NCBI RefSeq assembly: GCF_025398035.1
Contig: NZ_CP104558.1
Location: 1,178,001-1,242,000, forward strand
Direction: 5' to 3'
Length of the DNA: 64,000 nt
From: Rossellomorea vietnamensis
GTDB lineage: Bacteria > Bacillota > Bacilli > Bacillales > Bacillaceae_B
A model generated the notes under the pieces. It searched no databases. It had not been told where the DNA came from and worked only from the letters and a program-made list of their open reading frames with translations. Within the stretch, counting starts at the first letter, position 1. Each line of letters starts with the position of its first letter. Positions 34,795 through 44,276 of the stretch are shown here, piece after piece. The position numbers were made by a program, and so were the translations under genes.

Positions 34795-36012
34795 GTGCAA
34801 TATTTATGGGGTATCATGGGTATCATTGTCGTTATGGGAATTGCTTTTGCATTTTCTAAGAACAAAAAGCGGGTTAATGTCAGAACAGTCCTTGGAGGAC
34901 TTGCCATACAGTTATTTTTCGCTTTTATCGTATTAAAAACATCTTGGGGGCAGGAGGCTCTTAAATGGTTGACCGAAGTGGTGAATGCCATCATCAATTA
35001 TTCCAACGAGGGGATCACGTTCCTGTTTGGAGGACTTTACACTGAGGAATCAAACATTGCGTTCATCTTTGCATTCAATGTACTTCCTGTCGTTATTTTC
35101 TTCTCAGCTTTAATTTCAGTTCTTTATTATCTTAAAATCATGCAATTTTTCATCAAGATTTTAGGCGGCGGTTTGTCTAAACTGTTGGGAACAAGGAAAG
35201 CGGAATCATTGTCTGCCGCAGCAAATATTTTTGTCGGACAAACAGAAGCACCATTAGTCGTAAGACCTTTCTTGGCGAAAATGACTGAATCAGAACTCTT
35301 CGCCGTCATGACGGGTGGATTGGCATCCGTAGCCGGATCTGTCCTTGTAGGATATTCACTATTAGGAGTTCCACTGGAATACTTACTTGCTGCAAGCTTC
35401 ATGGCTGCACCTGCAGGACTTGTCATGGCCAAGTTATTTGTGCCTGAAACAGACGATTCTCCGGAACCTGAAGCGTTTGAAATGGAAGCGGATTCGGAAT
35501 CGGCCAATGTGATTGATGCTGCCGCCAACGGGGCAAGCGTAGGTCTGCAACTGGCTTTAAACATCGGTGCGATGCTACTTGCCTTCATCGCTCTTGTCGC
35601 GCTGATCAATGGATTACTTGGATTAGTAGGCGGATGGTTCGGGTTCGACAGCCTTTCTCTTCAGCTTATTCTTGGTTATGTATTTGCTCCTCTTGCCTTT
35701 GCAATCGGTGTACCATGGCATGAAGCGGTTACAGCAGGAAACTTCATTGGGCAGAAGCTTGTCATTAATGAATTTGTTGCGTATTCAGCTTTCGCTCCGG
35801 AAATCGGAAACCTTTCCGATAAAACAGTAGCAATCATTTCATTCGCATTATGCGGATTTGCGAATCTTTCTTCCCTGGGGATATTACTTGGAGGACTCGG
35901 GAATCTCGCACCAAACCGCAGGGGAGATATTGCCCGTTTAGGATTAAGAGCAGTCGCTGCAGGTGCACTTGCTTCACTATTGAGTGCTGCTATTGCCGGG
36001 ATGTTCATTTAA
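34795..36012 (+). CDS. nupC: Concentrative nucleoside transporter (NupC/YutK family)
   Basis: A 405-residue CNT-family permease that takes up nucleosides with H+ or Na+. Signatures are SAAANIFVGQTEAPLVVRPF (~137-156), AGSVLVGYSLLGVP, PWHEAVTAGNFIGQKLVINE and ALCGFANLSSLGI. The start is GTG 34795, which follows GAGGTG with 6-base spacing; a GTG at 34786 lies inside that RBS. The N-terminus MQYLWGIMGIIVV then fits homologues. It is followed by a strong terminator. Confidence 0.92.
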   Translation: MQYLWGIMGIIVVMGIAFAFSKNKKRVNVRTVLGGLAIQLFFAFIVLKTSWGQEALKWLTEVVNAIINYSNEGITFLFGGLYTEESNIAFIFAFNVLPVVIFFSALISVLYYLKIMQFFIKILGGGLSKLLGTRKAESLSAAANIFVGQTEAPLVVRPFLAKMTESELFAVMTGGLASVAGSVLVGYSLLGVPLEYLLAASFMAAPAGLVMAKLFVPETDDSPEPEAFEMEADSESANVIDAAANGASVGLQLALNIGAMLLAFIALVALINGLLGLVGGWFGFDSLSLQLILGYVFAPLAFAIGVPWHEAVTAGNFIGQKLVINEFVAYSAFAPEIGNLSDKTVAIISFALCGFANLSSLGILLGGLGNLAPNRRGDIARLGLRAVAAGALASLLSAAIAGMFI

Positions 36013-36026
36013 TTCACCGTTTCATC

Positions 36027-36060
36027 AAAGAAGCCATCCATTAGCGGATGGCTTCTTTTT
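36027..36060 (+). terminator. Terminator after nupC
   Basis: AAAGAAGCCATCC/GGATGGCTTCTTT followed by TTC. The end of the convergent GGDEF gene overlaps it. Confidence 0.9.
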
Positions 36061-37132
36061 CTTTATGGGGTGCAGGGTGACCCGGCATGAACAGTGCACC
36101 ATTTGCCAGGCAGGTTCTTTTTTTGCCGGCATTCTTGGCCTGATACAATCGTTCGTCGGCAAGTGCGATCAGCCTTTCAGGTTCCAGGGTTTCCGTTGAT
36201 TGAGACTGACCGAAGCTCATGGAAATGGCGATTGGATCCAAATCTTCCAACTGTCCGTATAATTCCTTAAGAAACCGTTGAATGTTACGCTCCTCCATAT
36301 GGGGTAAGATAAAGACAAACTCCTCTCCACCATACCTGAAAGCCTGCCCATTATATGCTTCGGCATGAAAACGAAAGACTTCCCCTGTCTTCCGAATGAC
36401 CTCATCCCCTGTCAAATGACCGTACTCATCATTCACCTTTTTAAAATCATCTATATCTCCCAATAATAGCAAAAAGGATTCCTTCCCTTCCAATCTGCCT
36501 CTGAATCTTTCCTGAAACGAACGATGATTAAACAACCCTGATAAATAGTCCTTATGGGCAAGGTGATGGTAGGCTTCTTTTTGGACATAGTGAGCCCGCT
36601 CTCTTAACATGATCAATGCCCCGAATAAACCGATGATCCAGAGAAAGAACAAGTTGGACGTCAAAGTGAAATAGTGCTGAAATTGAAAGATGTCCACCGT
36701 CATAAAGCCCATCACAGCATAGGCTGCACTGAATACAGACAGGGAGACGAGTGCACCCTTCGTCCTCCAGTAAATCGTCGCGTGCATCACGAAAAGAATG
36801 GATATGGGATAAAGGGGACTATGTATTCCCTGTGATAAGACCATCAGCCAAATCAGTGCCAGAAAGTCAAAGACGATCCCCGCCTTCAGGATGAATTGAA
36901 GACTTCGCTTGTCCTCCCTCGCCCGTATCAAAGCAATTTGAGTCACCAGCATATAAATGATTCCTGATACCAACAAATAAGGGAAGACCGTTTTGTTCGT
37001 TGTAATATTTTCAGAAAATGGAGGTATGTAGAAGATGAGCGTGGCGATCAGGACAAACAGCCATCTCAAAGTGGAAAACAATTTTTCTGTTTCATAGTCA
37101 TTTAAGTATAACGAAAACTTCATACGCTTCAT
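36041..37132 (-). CDS. Membrane GGDEF diguanylate cyclase
   Basis: A 363-residue protein with about six membrane segments (22-176) and a C-terminal GGDEF domain. The active loop is RYGGEEF at 267-272; the metal site is LLGDIDDFKKVND (~224-235). No RxxD inhibitory site lies just before GGEEF, so product inhibition through the I-site is unlikely. The start was set at ATG 37130-37132. The longer frame to 37237 runs through the murE terminator and lacks an RBS, and even this start has only a weak one; ATG 37123 is an alternative. Confidence 0.86.
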   Translation of the reverse strand: MKRMKFSLYLNDYETEKLFSTLRWLFVLIATLIFYIPPFSENITTNKTVFPYLLVSGIIYMLVTQIALIRAREDKRSLQFILKAGIVFDFLALIWLMVLSQGIHSPLYPISILFVMHATIYWRTKGALVSLSVFSAAYAVMGFMTVDIFQFQHYFTLTSNLFFLWIIGLFGALIMLRERAHYVQKEAYHHLAHKDYLSGLFNHRSFQERFRGRLEGKESFLLLLGDIDDFKKVNDEYGHLTGDEVIRKTGEVFRFHAEAYNGQAFRYGGEEFVFILPHMEERNIQRFLKELYGQLEDLDPIAISMSFGQSQSTETLEPERLIALADERLYQAKNAGKKRTCLANGALFMPGHPAPHKEKEAIR

Positions 37133-37203
37133 TCTCTCATCTTTTAATGTGTATATTAAATTTACCAAAGATTGTGAATTCCGTCTATCCTCATCCATAA
37201 AAA

Positions 37204-37234
37204 AACAGACCAACATTTGTCGTATTGGTCTGTT
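37204..37234 (-). terminator. Terminator after the murE-type gene
   Basis: AACAGACCAAT/TTGGTCTGTT hairpin followed on the minus strand by TTTTTTTATGG, 13 bases after the stop. Confidence 0.88.
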
Positions 37235-37246
37235 CATCTATAGTGA

Positions 37247-38722
37247 TTATTCCGTTATACCATACTTCAGTTTACTTTCTTCCGCAGCAATCTCTTTATC
37301 GCTGTGGGGATATTTGGTATTCTCGATGATTTGATAGTCTTCATGACCTTTTCCTGCGAAGATGATGATATCTCCCGGTTCACTTACTTCGATGGCATGT
37401 TTGACGGCTTCAGCCCGATCTCCGATGAGAGCGTATTTGTCATGCTGCATGCCTTTTTCCAGATCGTTCAAGATACTGTCGTATTCTTCATACCTTGGGT
37501 CATCCGTCGTCAGGATGACGTAGTCTGCGAGTGATGCTTTTTCTGCCATTGTCGGACGTTTTGTCTTATCACGGTTTCCACCTGTACCGACCAGGAAGAT
37601 GATTTTATTCTCCTTGAACGGAAGGACAGACTGAATGGCATTTTCAATGGCATCAGGTGTATGGGCGTAATCGATGTACACAGAAAGCGGTGCCTTCATG
37701 TCAACCTTCTCCATTCGCCCATTCACCGGAGGCAGATCACGGATGATTTCCACGAGTCTTGAGATTTCCATCCCCCTTGCATAGAGGCATGCCATGGCAG
37801 TCAGTACATTATAGACATTGAATTTCCCAAGGAGCTTCATCTCGACCTCAAAGCTTCCTTCGGGTGAATTCAAGGTGAACTTCGTCATATCATTGAAATA
37901 TTCAATATTCACTGCCTTGAAGTCTGCATGAGCGTCGAGTCCGTAACTGATGACTTCATGTGGAGTCATGTAGCTGTAACGGTGATACCATTCATCATCC
38001 GCATTCAGGATGACATACTTTGGATCTTGAAGGTCCTGCCCCAGCTGGGAGAATAAGAGACCTTTTGCATATCCGTAATGCTCCATCGTCCCATGATAAT
38101 CCAAGTGATCGTGACTTAAGTTTGTAAATGCAACAACATCAAAGTCGATTCCCCACAATCTACCGAGTGCCAGTCCGTGAGAGGATACCTCCAGGGTGAA
38201 GTTTTCAATCTTCCGGTCCAATGCACTTTGCATCATCTGCTGATTCGTTAAATTATCGCATGTCGTATTTTCACTGGGAAGCAATTCCCCATTCAGATTA
38301 AACCCAATCGTTCCGGATAACGCAGAACTCTGACCAGCCCTTTTTAGGATGGAATGGATCAGATTACTGACTGTGGTCTTTCCGTTTGTGCCCGTCACAC
38401 CGAAAACAGTGAGTTTCTGAGAAGGATAATCATAATATTTATTCGATAATTGAGCCAGGGCTTTGAAAGTATCTTTAACTACAACTAATGCCGCCTTACT
38501 TAAATCAATATCAAGCTGCTTTTCAGCGACGATTAAGGTCGCACCTTTTTCAACGGCCATTGCAGCGAAATCATGCCCATCCACTGTGTACCCTCTCGTA
38601 CATACAAACATGGTGCCTTCTGTCACTTTTCTTGAATCGACGTGAATGTCAGTTATCTCAGAAGGAAGTTCACCGTATACCGTTTTTAATTTAATGCTCT
38701 CTAACAGATTATATGTAATCAT
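37247..38722 (-). CDS. murE: MurE-type UDP-MurNAc-L-Ala-D-Glu:diamino acid ligase (stand-alone copy)
   Basis: A 491-residue Mur ligase. The ATP loop is VTGTNGKTT (~110-118), the carbamylated lysine is K220 (YGYAKGLLF), and NLSHDHLDYHGTMEHY is the MurE hallmark. The diamino-acid motif is DDPR at 407-410 where DNPR is usual; the Arg favours meso-DAP over lysine. It lies alone, not in a division/cell-wall cluster, so a canonical murE probably exists elsewhere. Upstream (38723-38911) is a simple promoter region with no recognisable element. Confidence 0.88.
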   Translation of the reverse strand: MITYNLLESIKLKTVYGELPSEITDIHVDSRKVTEGTMFVCTRGYTVDGHDFAAMAVEKGATLIVAEKQLDIDLSKAALVVVKDTFKALAQLSNKYYDYPSQKLTVFGVTGTNGKTTVSNLIHSILKRAGQSSALSGTIGFNLNGELLPSENTTCDNLTNQQMMQSALDRKIENFTLEVSSHGLALGRLWGIDFDVVAFTNLSHDHLDYHGTMEHYGYAKGLLFSQLGQDLQDPKYVILNADDEWYHRYSYMTPHEVISYGLDAHADFKAVNIEYFNDMTKFTLNSPEGSFEVEMKLLGKFNVYNVLTAMACLYARGMEISRLVEIIRDLPPVNGRMEKVDMKAPLSVYIDYAHTPDAIENAIQSVLPFKENKIIFLVGTGGNRDKTKRPTMAEKASLADYVILTTDDPRYEEYDSILNDLEKGMQHDKYALIGDRAEAVKHAIEVSEPGDIIIFAGKGHEDYQIIENTKYPHSDKEIAAEESKLKYGITE

Positions 38723-38859
38723 TCTTTTACCTCATTTTAAGTTAATTGTGTTTTTATTTTATCTTATCATCTTAGCTTTGATAAGAGAAATACCTCCTAA
38801 AATCAAAACAAATTTTTATCACACAATTGTCACCATACCCCGTTTAAATTTGCGTGAAA

Positions 38860-38905
38860 CAAAAAAAGTCTTCCATCACCCAATAATATAAGGTGATGGA
38901 AGACT
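38860..38905 (-). terminator. Terminator after the M42 peptidase gene
   Basis: A 14-bp stem AGTCTTCCATCACC/GGTGATGGAAGACT followed on the minus strand by TTTTTTTG. Confidence 0.94.
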
Positions 38906-38911
38906 ACTTGT

Positions 38912-39967
38912 TTATTCAATGACCATCTTGGATTGAACATAATGCCAAAGCAAATTTTCCGTGTGAAGAATAGAGGTTTCATGGGTGCGTTCATAGGCAT
39001 GAGACGCATCGATCCCTGCCCCTATCAAACCATGGACAATATCAAAACCTGCCCGTATGGCAGCGGAAGCATCCGATCCATAGTACGGATAAATATCCAC
39101 TTTATATTCGATCCCATTCTCCTCTGCCAATGAGACTAAATGCTTGCGAAGTCCATAGTGATAAGGTCCGCTTGAATCTTTCGCACAAATCGAAACGGTA
39201 AACTCATCTGTCGATTGACCGTCGCCGATCGCACCCATATCGACTGCCAGATATTCAATCGTTTCGTCAGGAATATTCGAATTTCCGCCATAACCGATTT
39301 CTTCATTATTTGAAATCAGAAAATGGGTCGTATATGGAAGCGTGATTCCTTCGGATTGAATGTGGCGGATTAACTGCATAAGCATCCCTACACTCGCTTT
39401 ATCATCCAGGTGACGGGATTTTATGAATCCGCTTTCCGTGATTTCAGCACGGGGATCGAATGAAACGAAATCCCCCACTTCTATTCCCAACTCTCTTACA
39501 TCTGCAGCATTCCGTACTTTTTCGTCGATCCGGACTTCTATATTCGTTTCGTCCCGTTTCGCTTCACCTGCATTTTTGTAAACATGGACAGAGGTTTGAT
39601 GCATGAGGATCGTCCCACTGTAGGTTTTGCCTGTAGCTGTTTCAATCCTGCAGTACTCCCCTTCCACTGCATTCCATCTGAATCCACCAATCATGGATAA
39701 CCGTAAGCGTCCATCACTCTTGATTTCCTTGACCATGGCACCTAATGCATCAACATGTGCCGTCAGCATGCGATGCCTCGATGTATCTTCACCAGGCAGG
39801 GTGATGATGAGTGCACCCTTTCGATTCCTTTTCATTTCCACCTGTAAATCCGTGAAATATTCCTCCACAAAATTCATGATCGTATCCGTGTTTCCTGAAG
39901 GACTTGGAATTTCCACAAGTTCCTTTATCAATTGAATGGTTTTCTTCGTATCTGGATATGTATTCAT
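38912..39967 (-). CDS. M42-family aminopeptidase (FrvX/YsdC-like)
   Basis: A 351-residue di-metal peptidase. Metal and catalytic residues are in LTAHVDALGAMVKEI (H71, D73), SRHLDDKASVGML (bridging Asp), SNNEEIGYGGNS (catalytic and metal Glu), EYLAVDMGAIG and the late His in IGAGIDASHAYERTH. The M42 family trims peptides as large TET-like assemblies; some members are annotated as glucanases without proof. GGGAGGG precedes the ATG. It is a single gene. Confidence 0.9.
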   Translation of the reverse strand: MNTYPDTKKTIQLIKELVEIPSPSGNTDTIMNFVEEYFTDLQVEMKRNRKGALIITLPGEDTSRHRMLTAHVDALGAMVKEIKSDGRLRLSMIGGFRWNAVEGEYCRIETATGKTYSGTILMHQTSVHVYKNAGEAKRDETNIEVRIDEKVRNAADVRELGIEVGDFVSFDPRAEITESGFIKSRHLDDKASVGMLMQLIRHIQSEGITLPYTTHFLISNNEEIGYGGNSNIPDETIEYLAVDMGAIGDGQSTDEFTVSICAKDSSGPYHYGLRKHLVSLAEENGIEYKVDIYPYYGSDASAAIRAGFDIVHGLIGAGIDASHAYERTHETSILHTENLLWHYVQSKMVIE

Positions 39968-40024
39968 CTGTTTCCCTCCCTTCCCATATTATACCGTCAT
40001 CTGCAACAGGACTACAAATGCTGT

Positions 40025-40270
40025 TTACCGAATATTCCACCGAATGCCCCTGGATTTCTTCATGCCATCCCTTTCGAACTTCTTTCGTTTTTTCTTTATG
40101 AATGGGTGAAGGAAACCACATTGATCACAGCTATACATGACCATATCCCCTTCCACTCTCTGTCCAGTAACGTTCCATCTTGATTCCCCATACCCTTCAT
40201 TCATAAATAATTCGTTTTCCGTCAAGCTGGAATGACCGCAATACAAACACCCATTAAACAATTTTCCCAC
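40025..40270 (-). CDS. Small protein with two CxxC motifs (zinc-ribbon-like)
   Basis: An 81-residue frame with CLYC (~8-11) and CDQC (~48-51) at the spacing expected for a zinc ribbon, then a basic tail (FIKKKRKKFERDGMKK). It is divergent from the POT transporter gene and 57 bases upstream of the M42 gene. The start is probably GTG 40270 with AAAGGGG very close to it, or TTG two codons on; neither is ideal. No family is recognised; a nucleic-acid-binding role would be a guess. Confidence 0.45.
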   Translation of the reverse strand: MGKLFNGCLYCGHSSLTENELFMNEGYGESRWNVTGQRVEGDMVMYSCDQCGFLHPFIKKKRKKFERDGMKKSRGIRWNIR

Positions 40271-40389
40271 CGCCCCTTTTTGTACATGCCTATGAAAAGA
40301 ACGGGAATACTATGAAAGGATTTGGAAAAAAGTTAACTCGCCACCCTTTCCTGTCAGACCTACTTATTTTCAAAAACAGGAGTGATAAC

Positions 40390-41784
40390 GTGAACTCATC
40401 AACATTAGACCGTTTACCTCAAGGTAAAAAGCATCCCAAAGGTCTTTACCTGTTATTCTTCACAGAACTATGGGAACGGTATAGTTACTATGGAATGAGG
40501 GCCCTTCTCGTTCTATACTTAACGACAGCCTTTGTAAGCGGAGGCTTGGGGGTCGATCCCGCAAAAGCGTTGTCCATTTATGGTATTTATACCGGCAGTG
40601 TCTACTTTACCCCAATAGTAGGAGGATGGCTGACGGATCGATACATCGGGCTGAGAAAGGCGATCACCATCGGAGGAATCACCATGGCATGTGGAGATTT
40701 CACCATTTTCCTCACTCACTCCCAAATCGGCTTATATGCAGGACTTGCCCTTCTCGTTCTTGGGAACGGTTTTTTTAAACCGAATATATCCACACTCGTA
40801 GGGGAGCTTTACCCACGGAACGATAAACGAAAAGATGCCGCCTTTACCATTTTCTATATGGGAATCAACCTGGGAGCATTATTCGCCCCCCTCATTGCAG
40901 GTTTCCTTGCAGAGGACCTGTTCCTTACCACCATGGCGGACGGAACGATGCATTATGGATTCAAATGGGCATTCCTTGCCTCCTCCATCGGAATGATCAC
41001 CGGGCAGATCATCTTTAGTACGTTAAACAATAAATATCTTGGGGAAGTAGGATTAAAGCCAAATAAACTATTAGCGGAAGAAGCCAATGAAGACAGGGAT
41101 GTGCCTTTGACCAAGAAGGAAAAGCAGCGTACTACTGCCATTCTCATCCTTGCATGCTTTGTCGTATTTTTCTGGGCAGGGTTTGAACAGGCCGGGAGTT
41201 CATTTACTCTCTACACGAAAAATTTCATCGATCGTGACGTGTTTGGTTATACCATTCCCGTTGCTTGGTTCCAATCAGTCAATCCATTATTCATCGTCAT
41301 CCTTGCACCGATCCTCTCAAGTGTCTGGTTACGACTTTCCCGATCGAAAAGGGGCGATATAAATATGACTACAAAAATGGGAATCGGAATGATCCTACTC
41401 GGCCTGGGATTCATGGTCCTCATACCTGCAGTCATGCAAACCGGGTCCGATGAACAAAACATCACAGTAAAAGCCAATCTTCTGTTCATCGTCTTTACGT
41501 ATTTGCTTCACACACTGGGGGAGTTATTTCTGTCCCCTGTCGGTTTGTCTCTCGTCAGTAAAGTAGCCCCCGTGAAGATCGCCTCCCTCCTGATGGGGGT
41601 TTGGATGGCTGCCATCGGGGTGGCAAGCCTACTCGCAGGTCAACTTGCTTCCCTCACTGCGACCCTGGGGTATTTAGAAATATTCGCCGTCATTGGCGCT
41701 GCCGCCATCATATTGGGATTTGTATTGCTGACCATTTCCAAGAAGCTCGTGATCATGATGAGGGAAGAAAATCATATAAAATAA
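40390..41784 (+). CDS. POT/PTR2-family proton-coupled peptide transporter (DtpT-like)
   Basis: A 464-residue MFS transporter with 12-14 helices that imports di- and tripeptides with H+. The POT signature is LLFFTELWERYSYYGMRALL (ExxER), with a second motif FTIFYMGINLGALFAPLIAG. The start was set at GTG 40390, as AGGAG lies 7 bases upstream. The 26-residue extension from 40312 has no RBS and is basic and unlike homologues. It is convergent with the YihY gene. Confidence 0.92.
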   Translation: MNSSTLDRLPQGKKHPKGLYLLFFTELWERYSYYGMRALLVLYLTTAFVSGGLGVDPAKALSIYGIYTGSVYFTPIVGGWLTDRYIGLRKAITIGGITMACGDFTIFLTHSQIGLYAGLALLVLGNGFFKPNISTLVGELYPRNDKRKDAAFTIFYMGINLGALFAPLIAGFLAEDLFLTTMADGTMHYGFKWAFLASSIGMITGQIIFSTLNNKYLGEVGLKPNKLLAEEANEDRDVPLTKKEKQRTTAILILACFVVFFWAGFEQAGSSFTLYTKNFIDRDVFGYTIPVAWFQSVNPLFIVILAPILSSVWLRLSRSKRGDINMTTKMGIGMILLGLGFMVLIPAVMQTGSDEQNITVKANLLFIVFTYLLHTLGELFLSPVGLSLVSKVAPVKIASLLMGVWMAAIGVASLLAGQLASLTATLGYLEIFAVIGAAAIILGFVLLTISKKLVIMMREENHIK

Positions 41785-41786
41785 CA

Positions 41787-41820
41787 AGAAATCGCTCGGC
41801 TTTAGTGCCGGGCGATTTCT
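41787..41820. terminator. Bidirectional terminator (POT / YihY)
   Basis: AGAAATCGCTCGGC/GCCGGGCGATTTCT with a 6-base loop, T-rich on both sides. The YihY stop codon touches it. Confidence 0.88.
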
Positions 41821-42631
41821 ATTTCAATGTTTTCTCTGCTACACTACCGTTCAACAAGCCCCCGATCAAAAGGATGGTTGAGGATATATAAAACCAGACC
41901 ACGAGCGTAATGACGCTCCCCAGCTGACCGTAAAACTGGGAATAATCATTCAACTTCACGTAAGTTCCATAAAGCCACGAAACTCCCTGCCACCCGAATG
42001 TCGCAACCAGTGCGCCAGGGATGACGTGAAGAAGCGATATCCTTTTACTTGGAACGACCATATACAGAAAGACAAAGAGGATGAACATAAAGACAGAGCT
42101 CAATCCCCATTTGCCGATCACCCAGGCCTGACTCCAGTCGCCGTTAATTTTGCCCTCTGTAAATCGTGCATGACGGACATACTCCTCGACAACCGGTACG
42201 ATGAGGGAAAACGAAATAAGGACCATGAAGCCGACCGTCAATAAGAGATCATACAACAATGCGATGAGAAAAGGTTTCTTCCTTTCGATCCTATATGCCT
42301 GATTCAGCGAACGTACCATCGATTGGACCGCCATCGAAGAAAGCCAGAAAGTGAAGAAAATGGAAACCGACAAGACGTCCCCCCTCTGGTCATATAGGAT
42401 GCGTTCAATATTATCCTGGATGATGGCGTATGATTTATCAGGGGCAAAAGGTTTGATCAATAGCAGCACGTTGGTCTCCGATATGGGCAGATAACTGATT
42501 AATGAAAACACGAAAATCAAAAATGGAAAAATGGATAACAATAAGTAATAGGCCAGCTGCGCTGAATGATCGAAGAAGCGTTCCTTGAAAAATCGAACAG
42601 TCACCGTCTTAAAATGATGTATGATAATCAT
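41819..42631 (-). CDS. YihY/BrkB-family inner membrane protein
   Basis: A 270-residue protein with six membrane helices. Typical family text is FFDHSAQLAYYLLLSIFPFL near the N-terminus and SWLYGTYVKLNDYSQFYGQL, followed by LGSVITLVVWFYISSTILLI. Formerly annotated as ribonuclease BN by error; function unknown. AGGAGTTAAAACC precedes the ATG. Single gene. Confidence 0.9.
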   Translation of the reverse strand: MIIIHHFKTVTVRFFKERFFDHSAQLAYYLLLSIFPFLIFVFSLISYLPISETNVLLLIKPFAPDKSYAIIQDNIERILYDQRGDVLSVSIFFTFWLSSMAVQSMVRSLNQAYRIERKKPFLIALLYDLLLTVGFMVLISFSLIVPVVEEYVRHARFTEGKINGDWSQAWVIGKWGLSSVFMFILFVFLYMVVPSKRISLLHVIPGALVATFGWQGVSWLYGTYVKLNDYSQFYGQLGSVITLVVWFYISSTILLIGGLLNGSVAEKTLK

Positions 42632-42884
42632 GGTTTTAACTCCTAAGCAGGAAAAGATACTATTATTTTCCCCTTTAAGATACGATTCAATCCTCTTTGA
42701 ACCGTTTTACTGAATTCACCGACCATATGGTGCATCCTCCAATGACCATTCCATATTAAATGAATGATTCAAAAAAATACCGAGCATAAAACCGAGGGAG
42801 GATTTACGTGTTCCCTTCAAGAAATATATATAAAAGGGGATCAGTTGCATCTCTGAATCCACACAGAAGAAAGGGAGAATCTTT

Positions 42885-43724
42885 ATGGTTAACAAGAACG
42901 ATTCCATGGGGAATGAAGAAGTATATACGGATTTTATCAATAGAATGACGTATGGTGAATATTTGGGTCTGGACACATTATTGGATAGTCAAAAGCGTTT
43001 GTCCGGTCACCACGATGAAATGCTGTTCATCATCATCCATCAAGTCAGTGAACTATGGATGAAATTGATCCTGCATGAAACCAGGGCGAGCATTGCCTCC
43101 ATTCAAAAAGGCGAACTGTCCCCTGCATTTAAAATGCTTGCCAGGGTTTCAAAGATACAATCCCAGATCATCCATGCATGGGATGTGTTATCGACCCTCA
43201 CTCCATCAGAGTATGTCCAATTCCGGGACAGCCTTGGTCAAGCCTCCGGGTTTCAATCATATCAATACAGGATGATTGAATTCGCCCTGGGGTATAAAAC
43301 CAGGCATGTTCTTGAAATTTACAAAAAAGATCCTGAGTTATTAGCCCAGCTTACCGATGCCTATGAGGCCCCTTCCCTTTATGATGTTTCCATCCTTGCT
43401 TTGGCTGGTGCAGGGTTGCCTATTCATGAAGATGTAAAGAATCGTGATTATACAAAACCCTACAGTGAAGACCAGTCGGTACTCGAAGCCTGGACAACCG
43501 TCTATAAAAATCCTGATCAATATTGGGACCTCTATGAGTTGGCTGAAAAATTAATCGACATTGAAGATTGGCTCCAGCAATGGCGGTTCCGCCATATGAA
43601 AACAGTCGAAAGAATCATCGGTCACAAAATGGGTACTGGTGGCTCCAGCGGTGTCGGGTATTTAAAAAAGGTGCTTGACCACCGCTTTTTCCCTGAGCTT
43701 TGGAACGTGCGCACGAACCTTTGA
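42885..43724 (+). CDS. kynA: Tryptophan 2,3-dioxygenase
   Basis: A 279-residue haem enzyme that opens the indole ring of tryptophan to N-formylkynurenine. The haem ligand is H237 ([13 protein letters not shown]). The substrate pocket has H52 in [14 protein letters not shown]114 and SGFQSYQ, and the lid motif is GTGGSSG at 250-256. No kynB or kynU is adjacent, unlike the usual kynABU order in Bacillus, so the rest of the pathway must be elsewhere or missing. GGGAG precedes the ATG. The 250 bases upstream show no riboswitch or T-box. Confidence 0.95.
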   Translation: MVNKNDSMGNEEVYTDFINRMTYGEYLGLDTLLDSQKRLSGHHDEMLFIIIHQVSELWMKLILHETRASIASIQKGELSPAFKMLARVSKIQSQIIHAWDVLSTLTPSEYVQFRDSLGQASGFQSYQYRMIEFALGYKTRHVLEIYKKDPELLAQLTDAYEAPSLYDVSILALAGAGLPIHEDVKNRDYTKPYSEDQSVLEAWTTVYKNPDQYWDLYELAEKLIDIEDWLQQWRFRHMKTVERIIGHKMGTGGSSGVGYLKKVLDHRFFPELWNVRTNL

Positions 43725-43922
43725 TTCAGCTTTTACAACTACTCTTTTAAATGTTTTTAGAATACATGCATTATTCACACATTCTTTTAGCCTATTTTTA
43801 TTTATGGTCATCCTCAGGGTTGCCAGATATAAAATTACCTGATAATATGTAATAGAATTATTTTTGTTCGGAATGGAAGGATGGACAAAGTTTTTAAAGC
43901 TTTTCGCCTTGAAGTTACATGA

Positions 43923-43946
43923 GCAAGAATAGTAATACATTGTGTG
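43923..43946 (+). promoter_or_regulatory. Shared upstream element of cold-shock gene (copy 1)
   Basis: GCAAGAATAGTAATA (43923-43937) then ATTGTGTG (43939-43946). The same string, with one base changed between the parts, precedes the second csp gene at 58.1 kb. A plausible reading is -35 TTGAAG, 18 bases, -10 TAATAC. A short GTGTG/CACAC hairpin then lies before the RBS. Confidence 0.55.
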
Positions 43947-43970
43947 GAGAACACACGAGGAGGTAACATT

Positions 43971-44171
43971 ATGTTAGAAGGTACAGTTAAATGGTTTAAC
44001 GCAGAAAAAGGTTTCGGATTCATCGAGCGCGAAGGTGGAGACGACGTGTTCGTACACTTCTCAGCTATTCAAGGCGAAGGATTCAAAACTTTAGAAGAAG
44101 GTCAAAAAGTTTCTTTTGAAATCGTTCAAGGAAACCGTGGAGACCAAGCAGCTAACGTTACTAAAGCATAA
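43971..44171 (+). CDS. Cold-shock protein (CspB-like)
   Basis: A 66-residue OB-fold RNA chaperone. RNP1 is KGFGFIE and RNP2 is [24 protein letters not shown] is typical. The sequence starts MLEG, like B. subtilis CspB. The start at 43971 follows GAGGAGGTAACATT. The 5' UTR is short compared with the long E. coli cspA leaders. It is monocistronic with a strong terminator. A close paralogue lies at 57903-58103. Confidence 0.96.
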   Translation: MLEGTVKWFNAEKGFGFIEREGGDDVFVHFSAIQGEGFKTLEEGQKVSFEIVQGNRGDQAANVTKA

Positions 44172-44184
44172 TTTATGCTTACCG

Positions 44185-44215
44185 AAAGACTCTACTCTGT
44201 AGAGTCTTTTTTCTT
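44185..44215 (+). terminator. Terminator after csp (copy 1)
   Basis: AAAGACTCTAC/GTAGAGTCTTT followed by TTTCTTT. Confidence 0.93.
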
Positions 44216-44276
44216 TGCCACCCATTCACAAAGTGTATACAATATTCTTAACATGTTTTCTGGGAGGATTCTATGT

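Noticed and set aside
37133..37237. Longer N-terminus for the GGDEF protein
   Set aside because: Would require translation across the murE terminator hairpin and has no RBS.
42632..42884. Possible T-box or riboswitch ahead of kynA
   Set aside because: No T-box core, terminator or known aptamer motif found; only ordinary promoter-like A/T-rich text.
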